Shown here in pieces: positions 8,433 through 17,489 of a stretch of DNA of 64,000 nucleotides (position 1 is the stretch's first letter; each line of letters begins with the position of its first letter). Location of the stretch: NCBI GenBank assembly GCA_963666475.2, contig CAXXJM010000001.1:1-64000 (forward strand), in the 5' to 3' direction. Origin of the DNA: JBFHIZ01 sp963666475 (GTDB lineage Bacteria; Bacillota; Clostridia; Lachnospirales; Lachnospiraceae). A program made the translations under genes and the position numbers. The notes beneath the pieces are model-generated. The model worked only from the letters and a program-made list of their open reading frames with translations. It was not told the origin of the DNA and made no database searches.

Positions 8433-9453
8433 ACGAAAAATAAGTTTTATGTCTCTTTTGGAAGATTACTTTGAAACATATTTGCCCTTTAGCAGAGGAT
8501 TGAGTGGAAATACAATTAATTCCTATAAACAAACTTTTCTATTGTTAATGCGATATATGTTCGATGTGAAAAATATATCTGCTAGTAAAATTAATTTTTC
8601 GGATTTAACATATGAGACGCTTTTAGACTTCTTTAACTGGTTGGAGACTGATAGACTGTGCAAACCATCAACAAGAAATCAGAGATTATCAGTATTATCA
8701 GCATTTTCTGAATACGCACAAAATAGAGATTTTGATGCAGCTTCTATTTTTAGAAGTGCTATTATCAAAATTCCAGTTAAGAAGGCCAAAGCAAAACAAA
8801 GAGCTGTATTTACCAGAGATGAAATAAAGATATTATTAAATCTTCCCGATGAAAACTACGAGACAGGATTACGTGACAAAGTAATGCTTTCATTTATGTA
8901 TGCAACTGGTGCTAGAGCACAAGAAATATGCGACTTAAAAGTGGGGGACATTCGAATAAGCACCTCATCTGCAGCCGTCATTCTAACAGGTAAAGGCTCG
9001 AAGGTTCGCCAGGTAGGAATTTCAAGGAAACTAGTTGAATCTCTGCAAAAGTATATCAGGCATAGACATATTGAAAAATATCCTGAGAGACACATTTTTT
9101 CTAGTCAGACGCATGAGCAAATGACCATTTCATGTGTTGAAGGAATTTATAAAAAGTACGTTTCTATGGCTAAGGAACAGTATTCAACATTGTTTCATGC
9201 TGATAGTTATCCCCCACATTCAATGAGACATAGCACAGCATGTCATTTGCTTGAAGCAGGTGTTGATATAGTTACAATAAAAAACATATTAGGTCATGTT
9301 TCAGTCCAAACCACGCAAATATACGCTGAAATGTCTCAGGACACAGTAGATAAAAAATTAAAAGAATGGAATGAAACTTGGTTTGGCGACAATCAAAAAA
9401 TCGAGATAAAGAAAACAACAGACAGTATGCCGGGATTCCTAAAAAAGAGATAA
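8425..9453 (+). CDS. Tyrosine recombinase 3 of trio (XerC/D-like)
   Basis: 342 aa, overlapping the end of recombinase 2. The N-terminal core-binding domain ('YFETYLPFSRGLSGNTINSY') is followed by a catalytic domain with Arg in 'TGARAQEICDL', Lys in 'GKGSKVR', 'HSMRHSTACHLLEAG', 'LGHVSVQTTQIY'. The last 20 residues are basic. It has the strongest resemblance to XerC/XerD or Tn554 TnpA/B type recombinases of the three. It ends 3 nt before the right dyad of the element (9456), so gene and end are tightly packed. Confidence 0.88.
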   Translation: MSRRKISFMSLLEDYFETYLPFSRGLSGNTINSYKQTFLLLMRYMFDVKNISASKINFSDLTYETLLDFFNWLETDRLCKPSTRNQRLSVLSAFSEYAQNRDFDAASIFRSAIIKIPVKKAKAKQRAVFTRDEIKILLNLPDENYETGLRDKVMLSFMYATGARAQEICDLKVGDIRISTSSAAVILTGKGSKVRQVGISRKLVESLQKYIRHRHIEKYPERHIFSSQTHEQMTISCVEGIYKKYVSMAKEQYSTLFHADSYPPHSMRHSTACHLLEAGVDIVTIKNILGHVSVQTTQIYAEMSQDTVDKKLKEWNETWFGDNQKIEIKKTTDSMPGFLKKR

Positions 9454-9455
9454 AA

Positions 9456-9523
9456 TATTATTCGAGAAGATTCCTTAAAGATGCTTTAATTATGAATGAT
9501 TGCAGCAATCTTCTCGAATAATA
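9456..9523. repeat. Right recombination-site-like dyad of the trio element (17-34-17)
   Basis: Same 17-bp inverted pair and same 34-nt spacing as at 6100-6167. In direct orientation the two dyads also share the next bases (CTTAAAG after one variable base), giving a 24/25 direct match of their left halves. Confidence 0.75.
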
Positions 9524-9594
9524 ATACTTCTCGGATAATCCGTATAACCCGTGGCGAGATAGATTTTTCGAAATCCACTACCATCATTCAGCAT
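9507..9594 (-). pseudogene. tnpB: Truncated IS66 tnpB (right arm)
   Basis: Mirror of the left copy. TnpB N-terminal codons run from 9594 downwards and lose similarity at about 9535 where the recombinase element starts. Confidence 0.75.
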
Positions 9595-9952
9595 CAGAGA
9601 TTGCCTCCAAAAGAGTACGAATAAATGCTGCAGTTGCATTTGCATACAATTCGACCGATTGATTTTTAGAGCCATGTATGATAGCAACTGGTTCAGCAGT
9701 ATACTTCGAAGCAATGTTTTGTTCACTAGGAACCGGAAGTTCTAAAAAATGTACAGGCTGTTTTTCCGCTTGTTTTAAACAAGCTTCCCGCACACGTCGA
9801 AGGCGATAATAATAATTCGCTTTGGTGACTCCGTTTTGTTCACACCAGGTTTCGATTTTCATTTCACTAGGACGAGCCTGACAAGCTTTGATCTGGTCGG
9901 CCCATTGTTGTAAGCGGACTTGTTCCGCTACAAGACTTGTTTGAGTGTTCAT
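9584..9952 (-). CDS. tnpA: IS66-family accessory protein TnpA (right arm)
   Basis: About 122 aa, identical to the left-arm TnpA except Ser for Cys in 'ARPSEM'. Start chosen by the same GAAGGAG ribosome site. It faces the opposite way to the left copy, so the composite transcribes inward from both ends. It is probably non-functional alone because no complete tnpB/tnpC is present. Confidence 0.88.
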   Translation of the reverse strand: MNTQTSLVAEQVRLQQWADQIKACQARPSEMKIETWCEQNGVTKANYYYRLRRVREACLKQAEKQPVHFLELPVPSEQNIASKYTAEPVAIIHGSKNQSVELYANATAAFIRTLLEAISDAE

Positions 9953-10181
9953 AGGATTCTCCTTCATAAAAGTCTTAAAAGTTTAGACTAAACTTTTAAG
10001 ACTGCGTAGTGTTTGAATCCATTATCTCAAACCAGATGATTTATTATAAGGTACTCGCTTTGTAGCGTTTACGTTGATTATGGGATGACGTACAAATATT
10101 AAGTCGTTTTTAGACAAGTATCGTCCACTTTATAAGTCTTCCGTTAAGATATTTTATAAAAATTTAGTTTGTCGACAGTCT

Positions 10182-10216
10182 GAAGCAGGAAGATGAATTC
10201 TTCCTGCTTATTTTTG
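10182..10216 (+). terminator. Rho-independent terminator
   Basis: AAGCAGGAAGA / TCTTCCTGCTT stem with a short loop, then ATTTTT. No gene is visible just upstream, so it may be the terminator of a gene displaced by the composite. The rest of 10073-10371 holds no gene; the leader of the next gene begins about 10280. Confidence 0.8.
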
Positions 10217-10371
10217 TTTCCAGTTATGCCTGTTTACTTTCGATTCGTGCAGTAACGAACATTTTATGAATCAATTACTTATAATTTTGTTAGAAGTGAC
10301 TGTTGCATATGTTGAGCAGTCATCTCCGAGGAAAATCAATAACGATTGTTTAGGAGAACAAGGAGGAAAAA

Positions 10372-13300
10372 ATGTTTAAGAAAAAGTTGACAAAAGTAAT
10401 GGCACTGATACTTTCTGGAGTTCTAATATTTGGTCTTGCTGCATGTGGAAGCAACAATGATCAAACAGCAGAATCTAATGTAAGTACAGAGACAGAAAGT
10501 ACACAAGAAACAACGGAAGTGGAAGAATCTTCTGACACATCAGGTACTTACGAGTCTGTGTATGCAAGTAAAGAAGAAGCAATTCAGGCAGGGCTGGATT
10601 TGAATGAGGCAATTTCAGAAGAAGGTATGATTCTTTTGAAAAATGTTTCAGATGCGCTCCCATTGACTACGGGAGCAAAAGTTACATTGCTTGGCTATGC
10701 TGCAATCGCACCAAATGCGGGAGCAAGTTCTAATGGTGGTGATGCATCTGCTGGAGCTGCAATTGCACAGGCGGATATTATTTCGAGTTTGAATGATGCC
10801 GGATTTGTATTGAATCAGACAGTTTTAGATCTATACTCACAGTGGATATCAGAAGATGTTCCAGGCGTTGAAGTAGCAGAAGGAGAAACGGCTCCAAAGA
10901 AAAACTCAGATATATTGTTTGCAGACGATTTCACAAATGCATCTGCAACAGACGAGTGGGAATCATCTTTAAGCGAATACAGTGATGCAGCAATCGTTGT
11001 AATTTCAGATGGTACGGGTGCAGTGGTAACGGGTGGAAGAACACATTCCCTTCAGCTTGATCAGGTACAATATGATTTGATCGATTATGCAACCGCTAAT
11101 TTTGATAAGGTCATTGTGCTTATCAATAGCTGTAACCCGATAGAAATTGCAGATATTCAGAGAAATGATGCAGTAGATGCAGTATTAAATATTGGTGAAC
11201 CAGGTGATAATGGGTTTGAGGCCCTTGGAAAAGTTCTTTCAGGTGAAGTGAATCCTTCTGGAAGAACAGTAGATACCTGGGCTGTTGACTTTACAGAAAG
11301 TCCATCATACACCATTTTCAATACTACGGGAAGTGATACTGCCCAGGGAACGGATGGAGCAGGAATCATGACTGGATATACACAGTACAGTGTGGATGGA
11401 ACATTGGTAAATACCTGGTCTGTAGGATATGAAGAAGGTATTTACGTTGGATACAGATATTATGAGACCAGAAGCTTTGAAGAAAATAAAGCAGGATCTG
11501 CAGATGCATGGTGGAATGCAAATGTAAATTACCCATTTGGGTATGGTCTTTCCTATACAGACTTCACCTGGGAAGTTACACCTGTGTTAGCTGCAGATTC
11601 TACAATTTCCAAAGATGATACATTGACATTTGAAGTTGCTGTTACAAACACCGGAGATAAAGCTGGTAAAGAAGTTGTTCAGTTATATTACACGGCACCT
11701 TATGGATCCGAAGAAACCGGAAATATGACGGTGATTGAAAAAGCGTATGTCGTTCTTGGGGATTATGCAAAAACCGGATTATTGGAGCCGGGAGCAAGCG
11801 AAACTGTTCAGGTGACTATTGATGTTTCGGATATGGCTTCATATGATGAGATGACAGATAAGACTTATGTATTGGATGCAGGAATATACAACCTGAAAAT
11901 CTCAGGAAATGCACACTATGGTATGAACGTGAATGATGTTGATTTTAATTATTCCGTTGCAGAAAAAGAGCTATGCAATGTTGCAGTAACTGGAACAGAA
12001 ATTACTAATGCTCTGGATGACGTAACCGAAGGATTTGCAAGCGAAGGTTATACAGGACTGTCAAGAAGTGATTTCGAAGGAACGATGCCGGATGGATTCA
12101 CTCAGGTGAAAGAGATTTCAGCAGATGAATATGCAACATGGGCTTATGATGATGCTGCTTACAATTCATATTATGATACAGCGGCGATCGGAACACCAGT
12201 CTATGAAGCAGATGCCGCAAATCGCACATCAGAGCAGTATTCGATCACATTAAAAGATCTGATTGGAGCAGATGCGGACGATGCAAGATTCCAGGAGTTG
12301 GTAGAACAATTGACACTCGATGAATTGATCAGCATGATCAATAACGGAGGTTTTAATTCTCAAGGAATATATTATATTGGAAAACCATATTCACGTGATA
12401 CCGATGGACCAAAAGGATGGACTGGAAATTATACTGATACCGTTGATCGATTTAATTACTTCTGTTCTGAGCCAATGATTGCTTCAACATTTAATAATGA
12501 ACTTCTTTTCCAGATGGGTGAGGTAATTGGAGAACAGGGACTATGGGGGAACAGTACAGTTGAGAGCGGTATGGTATACAGTTATACTGGATGGTATGCA
12601 CCTGGTATGAATATTCATCGTTCTCCATTCGACTCTCGTGAAACGGAATATTATTCAGAGGATGCGTATCTGACAGGAAAGCTTGCGTCCAATGTTTCTC
12701 TTGGAGCAGAAACAAAGGGATGCTATATTACAATTAAGCATTTTGCATTTCATAATGATGGTGGCGGAGCTTATTCCTACCGTGCGGGAGCAATCATGCA
12801 GAGTACAGATAAAGATGGACTTTCCGCCTGGATGACTGAACAGACCGCTCGCGAAGTATACTTAAAGGGTTATCAGATTGCTGTGGAAGAAGGAAAAGCA
12901 ACCTTTGCAATGGGTTCTTTTACAAGAATTGGAAAAACATGGTGTTCCGCAGATTATGGTGTGATCAATCAGATTACCCGTGGAGAATGGGGTTTTGATG
13001 GTGCGGTAGTAACGGATATCGTGATCTACAACATTTGTAATGCATACCAGTTAGTAAAATCAGGAGCAAATATGATGTTGGATGCATTGGTATATGGTAT
13101 TCCCGGAGGAGTTTATCTGAATAAAGATGAAATCCTTGCAATGGATGAAGCAGATCAGAATATTACGATCTACTGTATGCAGGAATCTGTAAAACAAATT
13201 CTTTACATGGTGGCAAATAGCAATGCAATGCAAATGCCTATGGGAACAAAGATTATCTATGCAAGTACAAAGGATGTAGATGGGGAAGATGTCCCAATTA

Positions 13301-13554
13301 CATTAACTGATGCAAAAGTTGGTACAGCATATACTTCTGAAGCATTGAATACAGCAATTTTAAATACGTACTATGCGTATTCTGCAATTAATTACAGTGC
13401 AGAGGGACTTCCAGAAGGTATGAGCTTTGATGTGACGACAGGAATCATAAGTGGAACGCCAAACGCCGCTGGAAGCTATACAGTAAAAATCACAGCCGAA
13501 GCAGAAGGTTATGAGGCAGCTACATTAGAGCTTCCACTGATTGTTGCTGAATAA
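10372..13554 (+). CDS. Lipoprotein GH3 glycoside hydrolase (beta-glucosidase-like), permuted domain order
   Basis: 1060 aa. Lipoprotein signal with lipobox 'GLAAC' (Cys 25) and a Ser/Thr/Glu-rich linker, so surface anchored. Domain order is reversed relative to usual GH3: the alpha/beta C domain comes first (about 60-340, 'EEGMILLKN'), then a fibronectin-like domain (about 350-520, 'YPFGYGLSYTDF'), then the TIM-barrel N domain (about 620-960) with 'DTDGPKGW', 'KHFAFHND' and 'GFDGAVVTDI', where Asp 882 is the expected nucleophile. A C-terminal putative-Ig segment ('ISGTPNAAGSYTV') follows. Permuted GH3 enzymes are known in rumen and gut Clostridia and act on beta-linked oligosaccharides. Ribosome site AAGGAGG. 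A second permuted GH3 lies at 14361. Exact substrate unknown. Confidence 0.87.
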   Translation: MFKKKLTKVMALILSGVLIFGLAACGSNNDQTAESNVSTETESTQETTEVEESSDTSGTYESVYASKEEAIQAGLDLNEAISEEGMILLKNVSDALPLTTGAKVTLLGYAAIAPNAGASSNGGDASAGAAIAQADIISSLNDAGFVLNQTVLDLYSQWISEDVPGVEVAEGETAPKKNSDILFADDFTNASATDEWESSLSEYSDAAIVVISDGTGAVVTGGRTHSLQLDQVQYDLIDYATANFDKVIVLINSCNPIEIADIQRNDAVDAVLNIGEPGDNGFEALGKVLSGEVNPSGRTVDTWAVDFTESPSYTIFNTTGSDTAQGTDGAGIMTGYTQYSVDGTLVNTWSVGYEEGIYVGYRYYETRSFEENKAGSADAWWNANVNYPFGYGLSYTDFTWEVTPVLAADSTISKDDTLTFEVAVTNTGDKAGKEVVQLYYTAPYGSEETGNMTVIEKAYVVLGDYAKTGLLEPGASETVQVTIDVSDMASYDEMTDKTYVLDAGIYNLKISGNAHYGMNVNDVDFNYSVAEKELCNVAVTGTEITNALDDVTEGFASEGYTGLSRSDFEGTMPDGFTQVKEISADEYATWAYDDAAYNSYYDTAAIGTPVYEADAANRTSEQYSITLKDLIGADADDARFQELVEQLTLDELISMINNGGFNSQGIYYIGKPYSRDTDGPKGWTGNYTDTVDRFNYFCSEPMIASTFNNELLFQMGEVIGEQGLWGNSTVESGMVYSYTGWYAPGMNIHRSPFDSRETEYYSEDAYLTGKLASNVSLGAETKGCYITIKHFAFHNDGGGAYSYRAGAIMQSTDKDGLSAWMTEQTAREVYLKGYQIAVEEGKATFAMGSFTRIGKTWCSADYGVINQITRGEWGFDGAVVTDIVIYNICNAYQLVKSGANMMLDALVYGIPGGVYLNKDEILAMDEADQNITIYCMQESVKQILYMVANSNAMQMPMGTKIIYASTKDVDGEDVPITLTDAKVGTAYTSEALNTAILNTYYAYSAINYSAEGLPEGMSFDVTTGIISGTPNAAGSYTVKITAEAEGYEAATLELPLIVAE

Positions 13555-13584
13555 GTTAAGAATATTATTGATTATATAAATTAT

Positions 13585-13625
13585 AACGGATGCAGGCATG
13601 ACGAAAATCGTGGTTGCATCCGTTT
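13585..13625 (+). terminator. Hairpin between GH3 and the lipoprotein gene
   Basis: AACGGATGCA / TGCATCCGTT stem followed by only a short T run. It may be a partial terminator that lowers expression of the two downstream genes. Confidence 0.5.
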
Positions 13626-13648
13626 CACTGAAACAAGAGGAAAGATAA

Positions 13649-14296
13649 ATGAAAAAGAAATTATTATCAGCATTATTGATTACTGCAACTATGGTATTTA
13701 TGACCGCTTGCGGTGGTATGACAGAAAATACAACTTCAACAAATATGGAAGAAGTGGTGGTTGAAAGTAGTGAGACAGCAGCCGGCACGGAATATATCTT
13801 TGAAGCTGAATACACAGTTCTTGATGGCTTGGAAGGGTTAGGTGTATCCGGATCACCAACTGGTATTGGATTGGCAAAAGAGAATACAAAAGCAAGTAAT
13901 GGTTTTTATGTAGGAGAAATTGGGTCGAATAGTCCAATTACTTTTGTAATCACCTCTGACACAGATGCAATGGTAACTTTGAAAGCAGTACTTGGATCAA
14001 ATACCTTGGGAAATTGTACATGGAACCCGACCAGTTTTGTTGTGACTGTAAATGGGGAAGCAATTCAGTATGATGAATTTAAAACAGATAATGGAACAGA
14101 CTTAAGCAATCAGGAAAATTTTAAAACAAAGAATCTGGGTGAAATCCAATTGAAAACTGGGGATAATACCATAGTATTTTCGGTCGGGGATAATACCTAT
14201 CGAAGCAATCTGCCAAGTGCACCATCGATCGATTGCCTGAAAATCACATCAGATGCAACTCTTTCCATGAACGAAAAAGTGGAGAACATTGAGTAA
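13649..14296 (+). CDS. Lipoprotein with carbohydrate-binding-like (CBM6/35-type) domain
   Basis: 215 aa. Lipobox 'MTAC' at residues 18-21, a short acidic linker, then one beta-sandwich-like domain (about 50-205) opening with 'YIFEAEYTVLDG' and ending with 'PSIDCLKITSD', a pattern seen in CBM6/CBM35 modules ('EAE' near the start, repeated short strands, hydrophobic 'D-x-I' end). Position between two GH3 genes suggests it presents glycans to them at the cell surface. The CBM assignment is by pattern only. Ribosome site AGAGGAAAG. Confidence 0.6.
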   Translation: MKKKLLSALLITATMVFMTACGGMTENTTSTNMEEVVVESSETAAGTEYIFEAEYTVLDGLEGLGVSGSPTGIGLAKENTKASNGFYVGEIGSNSPITFVITSDTDAMVTLKAVLGSNTLGNCTWNPTSFVVTVNGEAIQYDEFKTDNGTDLSNQENFKTKNLGEIQLKTGDNTIVFSVGDNTYRSNLPSAPSIDCLKITSDATLSMNEKVENIE

Positions 14297-14360
14297 GAAG
14301 CAGTAAGTTTTATCTGCGTATTCAGATTTATAGAAGAATGCAGGAGAAATGGAGTGGTTT

Positions 14361-17339
14361 ATGGGTTTTATTTGGAAAAATAAAAAAACAAGAATTTGGT
14401 TTTTAGTGTCTTTAATCGTTCTTGTTTTTGTAATTGCAATCACAATTGTTCTTTTGAAGGTCCCAATTGTTACAAATTCGTTGAATCTGCTATTTGGAGG
14501 TGAAAGAGCGAATATCGTCGAAGATAATCGGGATGAATGGTATAATAGGGAATTTTCAAGTAAGGAAGAAGTTTTTGATGCAGCAAATGATTTTGTGATT
14601 GATGTAGAGAAAGAGGGTATTGTACTTCTGAAGAATGACAATCAGGTTCTTCCTTTGTCTTTAGAAAAGGCTAAGGTGAGCGTGTTTGGAAAGAATTCGG
14701 TTGATTTAGTGTATTCTGGATCTGGATCTGCCAGTGCTTCTGGAACGACAGAGGGGAAGACATTGTTTGAAAGTTTAGATGCGGCTGGAATATCATTTAA
14801 TGAGACATTGAAAAGCTTTTATGAAGACAATGGAAAAAGTGGAAGTGGGAGACCGGATAACCCTGCCATGACATCAGGTCAGAGACTGTCTGGATTTGGT
14901 ACTGGAGAAACACCACTTTCTAATTATACCAAAGACGTAAAGGATAGTTATTCTGATTATATGGATGCAGCAATCGTTGTGATTTCAAGAATCGGAGGAG
15001 AAGGTTTTGATCTTCCGAGAACTATGACTGTCACCTTTGGAGGTGAGGAGATTGAGGGAGCATCTTTGGGGAGCCACTATTTGGAGTTGGACGAAAATGA
15101 AAAGGATCTTCTTAAGCATGTTGAAGAAAACTTTTCGAATGTGATTGTTGTGTTGAATGTTGGTACGACGATGGAGATTCCAGAATTAGAGTCGGATGAA
15201 AATATTGACTCTATTCTTTGGATTGGATTTCCAGGATCAACGGGAATCATGGCGCTCGGACAGATTCTGACAGGACTGGATGAAAATGGTAATCAGATCA
15301 GTCCATCTGGTCATACGGTGGATACCTGGGCAGCAGATTTTACAAAGGATCCAACATGGTATAATACAGGAGTTTATGGAAGTGAGTACGGAAATCGATA
15401 TCTCTATGCTGGAGAAACAACCAATTATGCATTTGTAAATTATGAAGAAGGCATATACTCAGGATATCGTTACTATGAAACGAGAGGATATGAGGAGCAA
15501 AGACTCAATCCGCTGTCTACCTGGTATGAGGAGAACGTAGTTTACCCATTTGGTTATGGTCTATCCTATACGACATTCGAGTGGGATGTTTCTTATTCAA
15601 TCCACGATGGAAGTACGATAGAAGCAGATGATGTGCTGGAGGTTACGGTCAATGTTAAGAACACGGGAAGTTATTCTGGGAAAGAAGTTGTCGAACTATA
15701 TTATAATGCACCATATGATTATGAAGGTTCTGCAATTGAAAAGGCATATGTGGTCTTAGGTGACTTTGCGAAGACAAGCACCCTTGCACCAGGAGAGGAA
15801 GAATCACTTACACTAACTCTGGATGTAAGCGATATGAAATCTTATGATTATGCAGATGCAAATGCGAATGGATTTGCTGGGTATGAGCTGGAAGCAGGAG
15901 AATATCAGATTATTCTTGGAAGTGATGCACATACAGCGAAAGCGAGTGCTACCTATAGTGTTGCTAGTGATATACAACTCTTAACTGAAACAAATGCTCA
16001 AGGCGAGGAAGTTACCGTTGTAAACGCATTTGATGATGTAAGTGCAGGAGTATTTGGCACGAACACATATGCATCCTATGTATCCCGTAAGGATTTTGAG
16101 GGTACAGTTCCGACCACTTATCTAGATGATACAGAAAGAACATTGACAGATGCGATAAAAGAGACTCTGGATGTTACAACCAAAAGAAAATATACGGAGT
16201 CTGACGAAGGAAAACCATGGGAAGTACTTGAGGATTCACCGTCCATATCACCAGTCAATTATGGACTTTCGCTAAGAGATATGCTTTATGATGATACTGG
16301 GAATTTTATTGGAGAAGTATCATTTGATGATTACAGATGGGATATGCTTCTTGATGAGATTTCATTAGATGAAATGAAAATTCTGATTGGATTTGCTGCA
16401 TTTCGTACCAATGAAATACAAGGAGTGGATGGTATCGTTGGGAAATCGCTCACGACAGATTCCGACGGACCAAGCGGATGGACCAGTTTTTTGTCAGAGT
16501 CAGTTATTTATGGTACATGTTCTTATCAGGCTGAATGCGTTATGGGGTCAACCTGGAACGTTGCTTTAGCAGAACGTATGGGAGAGTTGGTCGGCGAAGA
16601 GGGACTTGCAGGAAATGAAGCGGGAGATGGCCTGCCTTATTCTGGATGGTATTCGCCAGCGGTCAATATTCATCGTTCACCATTTGCAGGAAGAAACTGG
16701 GAATATTTCAGTGAAGATGGTCTTTTGACAGGTAAATTTGCAGCCGGTGTGATTCGGGGAGCGGATAAAAAAGGAGTTTATTGTTATGTAAAACATTTCG
16801 CAGTGAATGATCAGGAAACAGACCGCGAATATAATGGAATTCTTGTTTGGGCGAATGAACAGACAATGCGAGAAATTTATCTCTTGCCTTTTGAAATAGC
16901 GGTGAAAGAGGGTGGAGCTACGGGAATGATGTCATCGTTTAATCGAATTGGATTAAAGTGGGCGGGAGGAAGTTATGCTCTACTTACCCAAATACTTCGA
17001 GATGAATGGGGATTTCAAGGTTGTGTAATTACGGACTATAGTCTGAATACATATACTCATGTAGATGAAATGATTCGTGCAGGTGGAGATCTGTTCTTAA
17101 CACAGGACGTGAAGTCCTTTTCCATGGAAGATGATGCGACACAAATCACACTTCTTAGACAGGCAACAAAAAATATTTTATATTCAGTAGTGAACAGTAA
17201 TGCAATGAGTATTGAAGTGGACGGTTATCTGATTCCAGTTTGGATGATTTGGATGATCGTGTTCAATATGGTTATTCTTGCATTGTTGACACTCTGGGGT
17301 GTATATTGCATACATCAGGTTAGAAAAAACAAGAATTAA
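14361..17339 (+). CDS. Membrane-anchored GH3 glycoside hydrolase, permuted domain order
   Basis: About 992 aa. I favour ATG 14361 (GGAG 6 nt upstream); ATG 14349 is also in frame but only 2 nt after AGGAG. A TM helix near the N terminus ('IWFLVSLIVLVFVIAITIVLL') and a second at the C terminus ('WMIWMIVFNMVILALLTL') bracket an extracellular enzyme. The order is the same as in the neighbouring GH3: C domain first ('EGIVLLKNDNQVLPL'), fibronectin-like ('YPFGYGLSYTTF'), then the barrel ('DSDGPSGW', 'KHFAVND', 'GFQGCVITDY', Asp 892 as likely nucleophile). Anchoring by two membrane helices differs from the lipoprotein paralogue and suggests a distinct location or partner. The product of the three-gene cluster should degrade beta-glycosides. 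Confidence 0.85.
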   Translation: MGFIWKNKKTRIWFLVSLIVLVFVIAITIVLLKVPIVTNSLNLLFGGERANIVEDNRDEWYNREFSSKEEVFDAANDFVIDVEKEGIVLLKNDNQVLPLSLEKAKVSVFGKNSVDLVYSGSGSASASGTTEGKTLFESLDAAGISFNETLKSFYEDNGKSGSGRPDNPAMTSGQRLSGFGTGETPLSNYTKDVKDSYSDYMDAAIVVISRIGGEGFDLPRTMTVTFGGEEIEGASLGSHYLELDENEKDLLKHVEENFSNVIVVLNVGTTMEIPELESDENIDSILWIGFPGSTGIMALGQILTGLDENGNQISPSGHTVDTWAADFTKDPTWYNTGVYGSEYGNRYLYAGETTNYAFVNYEEGIYSGYRYYETRGYEEQRLNPLSTWYEENVVYPFGYGLSYTTFEWDVSYSIHDGSTIEADDVLEVTVNVKNTGSYSGKEVVELYYNAPYDYEGSAIEKAYVVLGDFAKTSTLAPGEEESLTLTLDVSDMKSYDYADANANGFAGYELEAGEYQIILGSDAHTAKASATYSVASDIQLLTETNAQGEEVTVVNAFDDVSAGVFGTNTYASYVSRKDFEGTVPTTYLDDTERTLTDAIKETLDVTTKRKYTESDEGKPWEVLEDSPSISPVNYGLSLRDMLYDDTGNFIGEVSFDDYRWDMLLDEISLDEMKILIGFAAFRTNEIQGVDGIVGKSLTTDSDGPSGWTSFLSESVIYGTCSYQAECVMGSTWNVALAERMGELVGEEGLAGNEAGDGLPYSGWYSPAVNIHRSPFAGRNWEYFSEDGLLTGKFAAGVIRGADKKGVYCYVKHFAVNDQETDREYNGILVWANEQTMREIYLLPFEIAVKEGGATGMMSSFNRIGLKWAGGSYALLTQILRDEWGFQGCVITDYSLNTYTHVDEMIRAGGDLFLTQDVKSFSMEDDATQITLLRQATKNILYSVVNSNAMSIEVDGYLIPVWMIWMIVFNMVILALLTLWGVYCIHQVRKNKN

Positions 17340-17380
17340 AGTAACAGATAACAATAAGTATTATAAAGCAAAAGTTGTAT

Positions 17381-17424
17381 AACGGTAATAGTATGCCTAG
17401 AGCATGATCTATTACCGTTTTTTA
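17381..17424 (+). terminator. Terminator of the GH3 cluster
   Basis: AACGGTAATAG / CTATTACCGTT stem, then TTTTT. Confidence 0.85.
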
Positions 17425-17489
17425 CAGTACTTGTTTCAAACTTAATTACAATATATTATAATGTATACAAGGTTTTACAGGAGGATGAA

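Larger units (their letters stand above)
5551..10072. mobile_element. Composite: recombinase trio (RIT-type) flanked by inverted partial IS66 arms
   Basis: Outer ends are inverted copies starting GTAAACGCTAC, which fits the GTAAGCG-type terminal repeats of IS66 elements. Each 566-bp arm carries tnpA and the first about 20 codons of tnpB. The centre carries three consecutive tyrosine recombinases. Both outer ends are therefore IS66 left ends, and tnpB/tnpC are absent, so movement as IS66 would need a transposase supplied elsewhere. The 8 bp outside each end (ATTAATAA and GTTGATTA) do not match as a target duplication. Confidence 0.8.
9507..10072 (-). repeat. Right 566-bp arm of the large inverted repeat
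   Basis: Inverted copy of 5551-6116, carrying tnpA on the minus strand, the tnpB start and the 16-bp hairpin. Confidence 0.92.

Noticed and set aside
5543..10080. 8-bp target duplication around the composite
   Set aside because: ATTAATAA and GTTGATTA agree at only five of eight bases, which is not evidence of a clean IS66 insertion.
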